A DNA stretch of 64,000 nt from Mytilus californianus. Its lineage: Eukaryota; Mollusca; Bivalvia; Mytilida; Mytilidae. The notes beneath the pieces were generated by a model. It was not told the origin of the DNA, made no database searches, and worked only from the letters and a program-made list of their open reading frames with translations. The stretch lies in the NCBI RefSeq assembly GCF_021869535.1, contig NW_026262668.1, positions 15,670,348-15,734,347 on the forward strand. Reading direction: 5' to 3'. This document shows positions 1-12,000 of the stretch, one piece after another (positions within the stretch are counted from its first letter, which is position 1; every line of letters starts with the position of its first letter). The position numbers and the translations under genes were made by a program.

Positions 1-895
1 GATGAAATCAAACAAAGTTTAATTTTGGACCCTTTTGACCTCAATATGAACCAATTTGATAGCGGGGCCCACAAATAAAAAATCTAAATACATGGTTAGA
101 TTCAGCATATCAAAGAACCTCATATATTCAATTTTTGTTGAAATCAAACAAAGTTTAATTTTGGACCCCAATTTGGACCAACTTGAAAACTGGGCCCATA
201 ATCAAAAATCTAAATACATGTTTAGATTCAGCATATCAAAGAACCCCATATATTCAATTTTTGTTGAAATCAAACAAAGTTTAATTTTGGACCCCAACTT
301 GGACCAACTTGAAAACTGGGCCCATAATCAAAAATCTAAACACATGTTTAGATTCAGCATATCAATGAACCCCAAGAATTCAATTTTTGTTAAAATCAAA
401 CTAAGTTCAATTTTGGACCCTTTGGACCTTAATGTAGACCAATTTAAAAAACAGGACCCAAAATTCAAAATCTAAATACACGGTTAGATTTGGAATATCA
501 AAGAACCCCAATAATTCAATTTTTGATGAAATCAAACAAAGTTTAATTTTGGACCCTTTTGACCTCAATATGAACCAATTTGATAACGGGGTCCACAAAT
601 AAAAAATCTAAATACATGGTTAGATTCAGCATATCAAAGAACCCCATACATTCAATTTTTGTTGAAATCAAACAAAGTTTAATTTTGACCCCAATTTGGA
701 CCAACTTGAAAACTGGGCCAAAAATCAAAAATCTAAATACATGTTTAGATTCAGCATATCAAAGAACCTCATATATTCAATTTTTGCTAAAATCAAACAA
801 AGTTTAATTTTGGACCCTTTGGACCTTAATGTAGACCAATTTGAAAACTGGACCCAAAATTAAAAATCTAAATACACTGTTAGATTCGGCATAAC
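1..895. repeat. Satellite-like tandem array, ~125-136 bp unit, at least 7 copies
   Basis: The same block recurs with its CATG/TTAGATTCAGCATATC landmark near 91, 217, 343, 479, 615, 740 and 875, so the period is 125-136 bp. Each unit also carries a segment like TTTAATTTTGGACCC. The array is cut by the left window edge. Copies differ by substitutions and a 10-bp length class. The 126-bp copies are a multiple of three, which creates long accidental open frames on both strands; I do not treat these as genes. From memory similar repeats are common in mussel DNA. It lies in or beyond the large intron 5 of the DDX31-like gene. Confidence 0.9.
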
Positions 896-1327
896 AAATA
901 AATAAATGTGATCAAAGATTTTACAAATCTAATGCGCCATACTGTGCAATTAAAGATTACTTCTTGAAATTTTTCAATATTTGAAATTTGAAAAAAAAAT
1001 AATATTTGAAGAATAATTCTTTTTAATTTCTGAAATCTGAAATGAGAAAAAATTGACCCCCCACAATTTCTTTTTATCCCCCCCCCTTTTTTCCCCCAAA
1101 AAATTCTTTCCCTCAAGATATGGTCATAATCTCAATTCAAATTTCCAATGGAGTTGGCAACCATAATTACCCATTTAAATTTACCATAGTGCTAACTTAA
1201 TCTATTTTATAATAGAATTAAAAATATAGTGTCAAATCTTTCATATGGATTTTTTTGTAAAAAAAAAGATGCAACATTTGCAGATATTTTTACTGGTCTT
1301 CCTTTATAAATATGCATTTCTTTAAAC
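896..1327. other. No gene seen; polypyrimidine patch
   Basis: AT-rich sequence with one C/T-rich run near 1068-1110. I see no coding exon, tRNA or element end here. Confidence 0.5.
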
Positions 1328-1511
1328 ATAATTTAAAAGCAGTGTTAGGGAAGTAACCAAAACGTTGTATTTGGATTACCTCCCTTACACTGTTTTAAAT
1401 TATCTTTATTGTTCATTAACCAGTACTTTATACATAATTTAAAAGCAGTGTAAGGGAGATAATTTCAATGATGTATTTGATTTATCTCCCTTACACTGCT
1501 TTAAATTATGT
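1328..1511. repeat. Two tandem hairpins (related inverted repeats)
   Basis: Two related palindromes sit side by side, 1328-1402 and 1433-1511. Each has outer arms reading ATAATTTAAAAGCAGTGT and its complement, with an inner segment like AAGGGAGATAA / TTATCTCCCTT. Stems are about 28 bp and the loop is about 20 nt. The second is nearly perfect and the first is more diverged. They resemble miniature inverted-repeat insertions, or one hairpin duplicated in tandem. Confidence 0.8.
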
Positions 1512-1540
1512 TTTGTACTAAAGTATTTGTCCATTAACCA

Positions 1541-1965
1541 GGACAACCTTGTTTTTCCCCCTTTTTTGCCCCTAATTCCTAAACGGTTTGAGCCATAACC
1601 CCCAAAGCAAATCCTAACCATCCCTTTGTGGTATGGAAACTTGTAGTATAATTTCAGAGAGATCCATACACCGTTCCACAGTTATTGTCTGGAAACTAGA
1701 AAATGCTTATTTTTGGCCCCTTTTTGGCCCCTAATTCCTTAACTGTTGGTACCATAACCCCCAAAATCAATCCCAACCTTCCATTTGTGGTATTTAACCT
1801 TATGGTCAAATTTCAAAAAGATCCATTCACTTAAACTAAAGTTAGAGTGCGAAAACCAATGTGTCTTCGGACGACGACGCTGGACGACGACGACGCCAAC
1901 GTCATACCAATATACGACCACAAAATTTTTGTGCGGTCGTATAAAAATCCCTGCTATTGAAAAAC
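1541..1965. repeat. Dispersed repeat with two direct sub-copies
   Basis: The segment GCCCCTAATTCCT...CCATAACCCCCAAA occurs at about 1568-1630 and again at about 1728-1790, so a ~170-bp unit is duplicated. The second copy runs into a GACGACGACG-rich stretch and ends with CGGTCGTATAAAA (about 1935-1948). This GACG-rich, CGTATAAAA-terminated end resembles the tail of the larger tandem-core element described at 8291-9559. Confidence 0.6.
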
Positions 1966-3244
1966 TATAAAATTTTAAAAAGCAAGAATAAAACTTTAGA
2001 CCAACATACAAATTATTATTCTGTGCATGTTGATTAATGTATATTTTATTCTAATTATATCAAAGTCAATGAAACTCTGTACTAATTTGAGTACTACACG
2101 TATTAGGGAAAATTTCAACACACAACAATGTTTCAATTTTAGACGTTACCAGTTAAATATGAGGGTTTGAATGGGGGACTTCAAATATTTATTTTAATCC
2201 TTTTTGTCCATGATTTGATTTCCTTTCTTTTATATTTGAGCACCATTTTAAATCTCTATTCTTTTAAGCTTAAAATAATTTCAGGGCATGTTTCTGTATT
2301 CTGTAAACCTCACCCAGACCCTCATATTCTAGGAAATATTCTCACACAAAGTTAATAATTTACCGGCTCGTGAAATGGATCATCATCTATTCTACTGATT
2401 TAGCTTGGGGTAGGATTAAAATTTTTAAGCTTCAATTGTGTTGATTTCTTTTGACTCTGACATATTTAGCAAACTACCGCAAAGAGGTCGGGATTTCCGG
2501 AGGGAAATGTTTCCATAGGTCTTGCATAACTCCCAAAGGGTATGAATCAATAATGGCAACAAGACGATATACAAGTTGGTTTAGTAGCTAGCCTGCTGCA
2601 TTTTGTGGGAAAAAAACAGTTTTTAATTTTTTTTAATTATTTTTTACCGAGGCAACTGCCTCGGTTGCCTCAACGTAAGCTACGCCAATGTTAAGTAGTG
2701 TTCTACAACTTAATCAAGTTTCATCAATATCTTCCAGACTTTAAGGGGGAGTTGTACTTACAAGGCACATGGACAGACAAGGTGACTCAAGAATACCCCA
2801 CCCCACCTTATTGGTAGGGAAGGGGTGTTATTAATAAAAGTAGCCTTAGAATAGAATTTCAGACTGAAAAGACCAAAAGTGTAAAAATTGAAAAAACTCA
2901 TTTCAAGTGTGTATTTTTCAAAGTCACATTATGTTTGCCATAAATCTCACGATGTGAGAATAGGTGTACTTTGAATATTATCAACTTAAGCCTTCAGAAA
3001 ATGCTTGACAGTCAATTCATATTGTGAGAATTAAAAGGATTTACATATCTATATGAAGGGCCCATGAACTTCTGTTCTTTTTGATTGAAATTGTGAAAAA
3101 GCAAACATCAGAGGCAATAAATTTTGACAAAAATATGCATTCTCTTGCAGGAAAATCATCTAGGAATAAAAAATTTTCAGAAAACTTATTTTGAGTCTCA
3201 AAAAGTTTAACTCAAAACCAGCTAGAAGCATTTCCAATATGTCA
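1966..3244. other. No gene seen; one small perfect hairpin
   Basis: There is no convincing exon on either strand. The only clear structure is an 8-bp-stem palindrome at 2647-2664 (CCGAGGCA and its complement separated by AC). This is probably part of DDX31-like intron 5. Confidence 0.4.
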
Positions 3245-4620
3245 GGTAGCCATCCTTATAGGTAGTAGATAGGAGGGGCACACTTTAAAAAATAAATGTG
3301 GATAGTGTCCACATGTGGACACAGATGATGCCCCTGCTTGCATATCATATAGTTACAAAGGGACATAACTGAAGAACGGTAAAAGTGACGCTACCCAAAT
3401 TTGAACTTGATCTGAGTTTTGTGGTAATAATCATTTTGTGTAAGTCTCATAACATTTGGTTGAGGCTAACTTAAGAAGAGAACAGAAACTAAAAATTCAG
3501 CAATTTTTCTATTTGTAAACACGCATAACTCAAGAACGGTTGTGTATAAATTTTATAACATTTGGTTGATACAAACTAAAGTTAGAGAACGGAAACGAAA
3601 AATTCAGCAATTTTTATGTTTATAAAGGGACATAACTCAAGAATGCTAAAAGTGTTGCCACCAAATTTGGTACTTAATCTGTATTATGTAGTAATAAGCA
3701 TTGTGTATAAGTTTCATAACATTTGGTTGAGGCAAACTAAAGTTAGAGAACGGAAACAAAAAATTTGTACTTGATCTTAGTTTTGTGGTAATAAATATTG
3801 TGTATAGGTTTCATAATGTTTGGTTGGGGCAAACTTAAGTTACAGAATGGAAACTAAAAATTTTGCATTCTTTCGATTTATAAAGGGGCATAACTCAATA
3901 ATGGTTAAAGTGACACTACCCAAATTCAACTTGATCAGTGGAAGTCAAAATTTAACATTAGATTGTATAAAGCATTGATTGTAGTTGATTCATCTATAAT
4001 CATGCACAAAGGAAGATAACTCCAATTTTATAAATTACTTGATATTTAGAAGAAAATAAAAATTTTGCAATTTTTCCATTCCTAAAGGTGCATAACTCTA
4101 GAACGGTTAAAGTGACTCCACCAAAATTCAAATTTGATCTGTGTTTTGTGGTAATAAGCATTGTGTATACATTTCATAACATTTGGTTGAGGCAAACTTA
4201 AGTAAGAGAACGGAAACTAAAAATTTTGCAATTTTTCCATTTATAAAGGGGCATAACTCTAGAAAGATTAAAGTGATGCCACCAAAATTCTAACTTGATC
4301 TGTGTTTTGTGGTGATAAGCATTGTGTATAAGTTTCATAACATTTGGTTGAGGCAATCTTAAGTTAGAGAATGGAAACGAAAAATTCAGCAATTTTTCCA
4401 TTTATAAAGGGGCATAACTCTAGAAAGATTAAAGTGACGCCACCAAAATTCAAACTTGATCTGTGTTTTGTGGTAATAAGCATTGTGTATAAGTTTGATA
4501 ACATTTGGTGGAGGCAAACTCAAGTTAGAGAACGGAAACCAATTTTGGGACGTACGTACGTACGTACAGACGGACAAGGGTAAAACTTAATGCCCCCACC
4601 TATACGGCAGGGGCACAAAA
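3245..4620 (+). mobile_element. Tandem-core dispersed element, family 1
   Basis: A unit of about 160 bp is repeated degenerately through this stretch. Landmarks are AAAGGGGCATAACTC and GGTAATAAGCATTGTGTATA (near 3697, 4157, 4318 and 4478) followed by ACATTTGGTTGAGGCAAAC. The array ends in a GACGGACAAGGG tail next to an ACGT microsatellite (4550-4567) and a small palindrome around CCCCCACC...GGCAGGGGC. A short leader, a tandem core and a unique tail match the general layout of the bivalve pearl type of non-autonomous elements. That family name is an inference from layout; no ORF for a transposase is present. Confidence 0.65.
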
Positions 4621-5049
4621 ATGCTTGTAGATGGCAATAGGCTGTATATCTGACCCGAAGACAAGACCAAAACAATATACTTTGTAATTGTGTTTCCTGA
4701 CACACTACCTACGCTTAAAAATGTATGGATAATACCAATTAAGCATGTTTAAAGTCAAGACATTTTTGGTTAAGACCTCAAAAGGTCAAAAACATTTCAA
4801 TATATATAGTTTTAGTCAAATATTTTAAAAAATAAAATAAATTTACCTACTTACATTTTTCTTTCCTATATTTTTTTCTACCAGGAGGCAAGAAACAAGA
4901 TGAAGTATTTTTTTTTGTGCTAATTCCTTAAACTATTGGAACAATTGTCAAATTTTAAAGCCATATAGTTTGATCAACTACACATATTGATAAACAATTT
5001 TACTATGTATAACATTTTTGACATTTAATCTTATAACTGAACATAAAAC

Positions 5050-5765
5050 TGTCAGTAACTGTGAGTACTCTCAGATCTGTACTTAGTTTCTTTTTTTAGT
5101 GCGGATGTATAAGTAACCTGCCACGTCCACTCTGTGTTTTTGTTAGATGTATTTCTGTTTGTATCCATCTGATGAGTTAAGCCTTTTTCAACTGATTTTT
5201 ATAGTTTGTTCTTATGTTGTACTGTTACACCACTGTCCCAGGTTAGGTGGAGGGTTGGCGCCTTCAAACTAGTTGAATCCTGCCACATTCTATATGTGCC
5301 TGGCCCAAGTCAGGGGCATGTAATTTAGGATTTGTCGTTTATTGTTGTTTCTTATATTTGTATTTCATTTATTGTTTTGTAAAGTTTGTTCTTGTGTTGT
5401 GCCATTGCACCATAGTCCCAGGTTAGGGGGAGGGTTTAGCGCCAGCAAACTAGTTTAACCCTGCCATTTTCTGTATGTGCCTATCCCAAGTCGGGAGCCT
5501 GTAATTCAGTGGTTGTCGTTTGTTGCTGTGTAACATATTTGTATTTAGTTCATTATTTTGTACATAAATTAGGCCGTTAGTTTTCTCGTTTGAAATGTTT
5601 TACATTTTTCATTTCGGGACCTTTTATAGCTGACTATGCGGTATGGGCTTTGCTCATTGTTGAAGGCCGTACGGTGACCTATAGTTGTTAATTTCTGTGT
5701 CATATGGTCTCTTGTGGAGAGTTGTCTCATTGGCAATCATACCACAGCTTCTTATTTTTATATGG
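5050..5765 (+). mobile_element. Dispersed repeat family A, full-length copy with internal duplication
   Basis: This starts at CTGTCAGTAACTG and ends at CTTATTTTTAT, the same termini as the reverse-strand copies at 40717-41258 and 56557-57186. An internal segment of about 185 bp (TTTGTTCTTATGTTGT... to ...GTCGTTT) is present twice, at about 5209-5345 and 5385-5520. The 3' part contains GGCAATCATACCACA, which is shared by every fragment of the family in the window. No coding capacity is visible. Confidence 0.75.
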
Positions 5766-6060
5766 TGACCAAAAATTCTACTAGATATAATTATTTTTAA
5801 GCACAACACTAAGTCTCAAGTTGCATTTTTTTGTGTTTCCCAAGATTAAGTGACAACAGACAGAAGAAAATTATTTCTGTGTCCCTCTGTCATGCAAAAA
5901 GGAATGAAATAAAAAATGCTCCACATACATTTGTACTAAAATTCAAAGTATCTTCAAAGAATCAGTCTGGAAAGGTAGTGTTAAATGTTACATTGTTTAA
6001 TGTCACAAAAAGTTCTAAATCACTTATATGCAACATACTAATATTTCAATAAATTCCTAC

Positions 6061-9000
6061 CTCTCTGGTGGGAACAATAACTATAGCATATGGCCCATGT
6101 ATTCTTTGAATCTTTGGACTGATACTCTGTAAAGCCTGCACAATAGGAACTGCAAAGGTCAAAGTCTTTCCTAAAAAAATGAATAAATCTGTACATAGAA
6201 TGTCCTATATTTTATAAATTATTATCACATGTAAACCTTTCAAAAATGATTTTTAACCATTAAATTATGTGTAAATATGCAATCAATTCAATAATTTTAT
6301 CATCTGTTTACCTGAGCCTGTCTGAGATTTGACCAGCACATCTCTGCCCTGTATTATATAAGGTATTGTTTGTTGCTGGACAGCTGTCATCGTCTTATGC
6401 CCAAGTTTTTCCTCCAAATTTGATACCTGCAAAATCAAACATAACAAGCTTTAAAAAAACCGTTTGTTTGAAACAATACATTACTGTGTTGCATCTCATT
6501 GGCATTAACTATATATATATATATCTATACTTAGCTCAGACTCAGAGATGTATATATTAATGGCTGTTACTATTTACCTCCCACATAAATCCACATGTAT
6601 CATAACCTATGTGCAAACACAATGTTGATTTCGTTGTGTTCAAATTGAAATTAAAATAGAAACTACAGAACCGTTATTACTATTCTAATGCATAACAAAA
6701 GGAATAAATGCATAAGATCTTAAAAAATGTATAAAATCAAAATATAACAAAATTCCGTGAAATTTCATGAATGATTATGGTGCATTAACGTCATGTCAAA
6801 ACATGACATCATACAAATGAAAACTCTCAAGCTGAAGACTATTCCATTACGTGTACACTCTAAATTTGGATAATATCGCATTAAAATGGAGTTTTGAGGT
6901 AGGTGTTGTGTCATTTTCTATTCTATTGCATCATTTGCATATTCATGGATTTTAGCAAGTCAACATGGCGATGCACTCCTTAGTTACAACATGTCAGCTG
7001 TGGATTTGACAGTAAATAGTATTCAACGAAAAAAATGTTTGGGTTAAGAATTATAAGGATTGAACACATTTTTCTAGTGGTTATTTAAGAAATAATTCAT
7101 GCAAGCCTTAGATTTATTTGAAATTTGCAGCTCTAATCTTACAGGGGGTAAAATAGAACAGGCATACCCACGGCAATCTTGCCTTCTTTTCAGTTTTTCA
7201 AATTACCGTTTTTGTCCTTTTAGAATCGAAATTATTCTTGCAAGCCATAGATTTGTTATCATTTTCACATGGCCTGGGCCGTAATATTCATTAATTTTAA
7301 CGCTCAAGATAAAATTTGAATATAACTGCCCAGACCATATGAAAATTTCCAACAAATCTATGGCTTCATGAATTATTTCTTAATTATATGGAAAGTACAA
7401 ATGCAAGTTATATACTTAATTACAAACACTCCAACACTCTGCCTATCTGATATACATGTAAGTATGTGAGACATCCATGAACAAGAAATGAGCTGTCAAA
7501 TTGACAGCATACTGGGATTTCTGTATTTTGAATGGCACTTTCAGGCTTTTTTGACCTGCCACATTCTATGCCTATTTTTAAATCTATCAAGGACCATAAC
7601 TCCTGAATGGCAAAAATAAATCATCAATATCAAACTTGACCACCATTTTGTCATCAGTAACAGCATATTAAAATTTTAAGAGCTTTGGCTGACCAGTTCA
7701 TACATGTAAGTATCTGCACCGAAACAACAGAAAGTGCATCCAATATATCAAGGAATACAAGGACCATAACTCCTGAATGGTAAAATTGTCAATTTCAAAT
7801 TTGACCTCCACTTGTCATAGTATCAAGATATCAAAATTTGAAAAGCATTGGTTAAACTGTTCATAAGTTATTTGACAGAAACTGTTGGCAGCCTACCGCC
7901 AGCCGTACTTCACCAAATTAATATCTGTTTTTTCCTTCTGAAAACCCAGTTTAAAATTATGTGCATGCAAATACCAATTAAATAATGCAACTTTTGTCTT
8001 TTTTTGAATTTTTTTATCTGTTGATTGTTAATTCTTCATAAATATTCATGATATTCATAAATTATTACATTATCATAGTTTTCAAGATAATAACTAAATA
8101 AATGGGGAATGTTTCCATGGGACACATATAATGCCCCGGTGTGCATATAACGTTATGTTATAAAGGGACATAACTAAACAATGGTAAAAGTGACCCTACC
8201 CAAATTTCGTACCTGATCTGAGTTTTGTGGTAATAAGCATTGTGTATAATTTTCATAACCTTCGGTTGAGGCAAACTTAAGTAAGAGAACAATAAACTGC
8301 TTCGCTGAGCGCAGCTGGATACGCCCGCAGAGGTCCAACCCTGAACAGTTGGGGCAAAAATGGACACAATATTCAAGCTTGATACCGGTCTGAATTTGGA
8401 TTGTAATTAAATATTTGACATATCATAGGTTTCTGAATAAATGTAGTCAAAGAACTTGAAATTGGTTATATGAATTGAATTTATATTCAAATAAAGATTT
8501 CTTGCTGTTGTGCAATACACTGTGCTGTTGCGCAATACTTAGTAAATCTGTTGTCAGACTATAGCTATAAACAAATAAAGTTCAATTAATTCTCAATGTC
8601 ATATTAGAAATTTATGAAAATGTAAAGAGAGCTTACATCAATAGATATAAACAATTCACCAAAGTTTCATGAGAATTGCTGACAGCATTTTTGAGTTATT
8701 GTCCGAAAACTGGAAAATCCCCCCTTTTTTAATGAATAAAACCCCACAACTCAGAAATGATAAATGAAAAATTTATAAAATTCTAAAAGGAGCTTACATC
8801 AATAGATATAAACAATTCACCAAAGTTTCATAAGAACTGCTGAAGTTATTGTCCGAAAACTGGAAAATCCCCCCTTTTTTAATGAATAAAACCCCATAAC
8901 TCATAAATGATAAATGAAAAATTTATAAAATTCTAAACAAAGCTTACACCAATAGATATAAACAATTCACCAAAGTTTCATAAGAACTGCTGAAAAGCAT

Positions 9001-12000
9001 TTTTGTTTTTTTGTCCGATAACTGGAACATCATTATGAATAAAACCCTGCAACTCGGAAAAGTAAAATCTAAAATATATAAAAATCAAAAGGGAGCTCAT
9101 GTCAATAGATATAAACAATTCACCACAATTTCTTGCAAGTTGGTGAAAGCATTCTTGAGTTATTGTCAGAAAAATGGAAAATCCCCCTTTTTTTAATGAA
9201 TAAAACCCCACAACTGGGAAACGTAAAATCTAAAATTTATAAAAATCAAAAGGAAGCTCATGTCAATAGATATAAACAATTCACCACAATTTCTTGCAAG
9301 TTGGTGAAAGCATTCTTGAGTTATTGTCCGAAAACTGGAAAATCCCCTTTTTTTAATGAATAAAACACCATAACTCGAAAACATAAAATCTAAAATTTAT
9401 AAAAAACGAAAGGGAGGTCAGGTCAATAGATATAAACAATTCACCAAAGTTTTATGCAAATTGGTTAAAGCACTTTTGAGTTAATGTCCGACATGTTGAC
9501 GACGGACGGACAGACGGACAACGGTGTACCATAATACGTCCCGTAAATGGGCGTATAAAAACGAAAAATTCAGCAATTTTTTCGTTTGAAAAGGGGTCAC
9601 AACTCTAGATCGGTAAAAGTGACGCCACCAAAATTCAAACTTGATCTGTGTTTTGTGGTAATAAGCATTGTGTGTAAGATTCATAACATTTGGTGATGGC
9701 AAAAGCTCACATTGCCTATAAGGCCAGGTAATCTAAAAAGAATTTAAAAAACCCTGTCAGTAAATTTATCAATGGAAATTTGTTTAAGTATAGTTACCTA
9801 CCATATACTGATGAAGAGGCAAATCTCTAAAATGTTCTGATGAGAAAACATCTTCCTTGACTGTGTCCACTTTCAAACTGAAAAGTTTAAAAATAAATAT
9901 CAGAGAAAATGTGAGGTAAGGGTCTCAAATTAGTAACTTTTATAATTGGATTAAAGGTTGTTTGCTGAATGTTCAGAGGCAAATATTTCATGCTTATTCA
10001 GGACAGTTTTCTTCGTTAATTTTTCTAGTCATTTCATTATTACATAAAACAGAGCTGTTTTACATTTTTTTAGGGATATTGTAAGACTAAAAAGGTGGCA
10101 GGTACACATGAGACAACTACCCAACAGCACATTTAAATTGAACTCTACTACTTTGCATTTTATTTTAGGTTTTTTTAATATTCAGAAAGAAATACAAATG
10201 TATCAGCACAAGACAACACCTACATTTTATTAAGTATTTCAACAAAGTGAATAGCTCTTAGCTATCAAAACACTTTCCCAGTAATCTATAAATCCTGAAA
10301 ACAAATATGTTCTAAATATAAAAAAGATAGTTGCTAATTCAATTGAGAAAATCCTGTTTGCCCTGACATAAGCCTTCTTTTAGAAAATAAAGGTCTGTTT
10401 ATATCAAAAAGGGGAAAACAAAAAAGTAAAAACGAATAAGAAAAGCAAAGTCTATTCACTAAGTTTAACTCTGACACACTGATAAACTCATGTTCTGTTG
10501 TAAAAGTGGTGTCCCTCAATTTACACATGGGTAAAATACATCAATAAATAGTCAATCAATTAGTTTTTTTCTACAGATTTACGAAAAAATCTGATCATTT
10601 ATTTTACAATTTACTTATAATACCTTTCATATTCAAATATATAAAGATGAAGGTGAACAATGTTATTATAAGCACTTCAAGTGTTTATGCTCTCCTTTGT
10701 TTCATATTTTTGACCTCCCAAAGTTATATGAATAAACAAATATATATATATATATATTGAAGAACATTCAACATTTCAGAAATATGAATCACAATCGAAT
10801 CACTGCATTATAATGACTATTCATAAAAATAGTCAAATATCAAACCTTTTAACTTTAGGGATCTCTGGGTTAAATCTGAACAAAGAGGAGATAACTTGTC
10901 CTGATGGTTTTCCACCCTCCTTGATGAAGGGAGATAATTCATCATGCTTCCTTTTTCTAGTGCCTTGAGTTTTATCACCTTGGGTACCAGTTTGTTCCTT
11001 ATTGTCAGTGATCTTTGAATGTTCAGAATCCTCCTGTGACTGTTTAACTGACTCAGTTAGAAGTCTGGATTTTTCTTGTCTTCTAGCTCTAATCCTCTGG
11101 CCCTAAAAGAGATTAATAATTCATAATTCTATAATATGCATCTGACAGTATAGTATAATAATTTTGTGAGTGCATGTATGTGTTCATTGGAAAATATATG
11201 ATAATTTTTACAGTGTTCTATTTACAAACATGTACAATTTAAATGTAATATGTTTTGCAGTGGTGTCCATTTTAGATTCCAAACTATGGAAATCACCAGT
11301 GATGTTTCAAAAATGTACCTACCTGTAGTGTTTATAAAATTTAAACACTATACTGAACTTAATGATTCATATATTATATTGATAGATCTGTTTAGTTTTC
11401 ACTTTTTACTTACTAGTTTATACATTAATGACATTGATACATTTTAGGTCTGGTTAGTTTAACATTGATAAGTCTGGTAAGATTACACTTCATCATTGGT
11501 TTAACATCAGACATACAATATGTAATGTGTAAATGTAAGTTCATTGTAATAGATCTACTTTTAGTATAGTAAAAAAATGCTTATATTCATCCCTTTACAT
11601 GTCATTTAGAGATATAGTTAACCGGGTTGTCAGTTCGTGTTTTAATAGTTAACTTGTGTGGAGATTGTTTCACCATTAAATGTTGTCCCTTTCCACCAAA
11701 ATCTTGGAAAGTTGCTGATTTTGTAATGAATGCAGCTTGTTTCATACACTTCGTCGATCAGTACCTATATTGAGACATTTTGTATCTTTCAGAAAGTTTC
11801 AAACCGAGAAAAGTCTTTTTCCTTGAAAAACAATAAGTATACCAGTAACAGTATGGACATATTGAGAACATATTTGTTTTTTCTTTAACTGTTTTGTCAT
11901 ATCAGGCCTTTTTATAGCAATACTGTATGGATTTTGCTCATTGTTGAAAGCCGTAGGGTAACCTATTGTTGCTTACATTCACATCCTTTGGACTCTGGTG

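Noticed and set aside
56-475. 139-codon open frame in the left satellite array
   Set aside because: It exists only because three adjacent repeat units are 126 bp. Other units of the array break it and no start context or splice site supports a gene.
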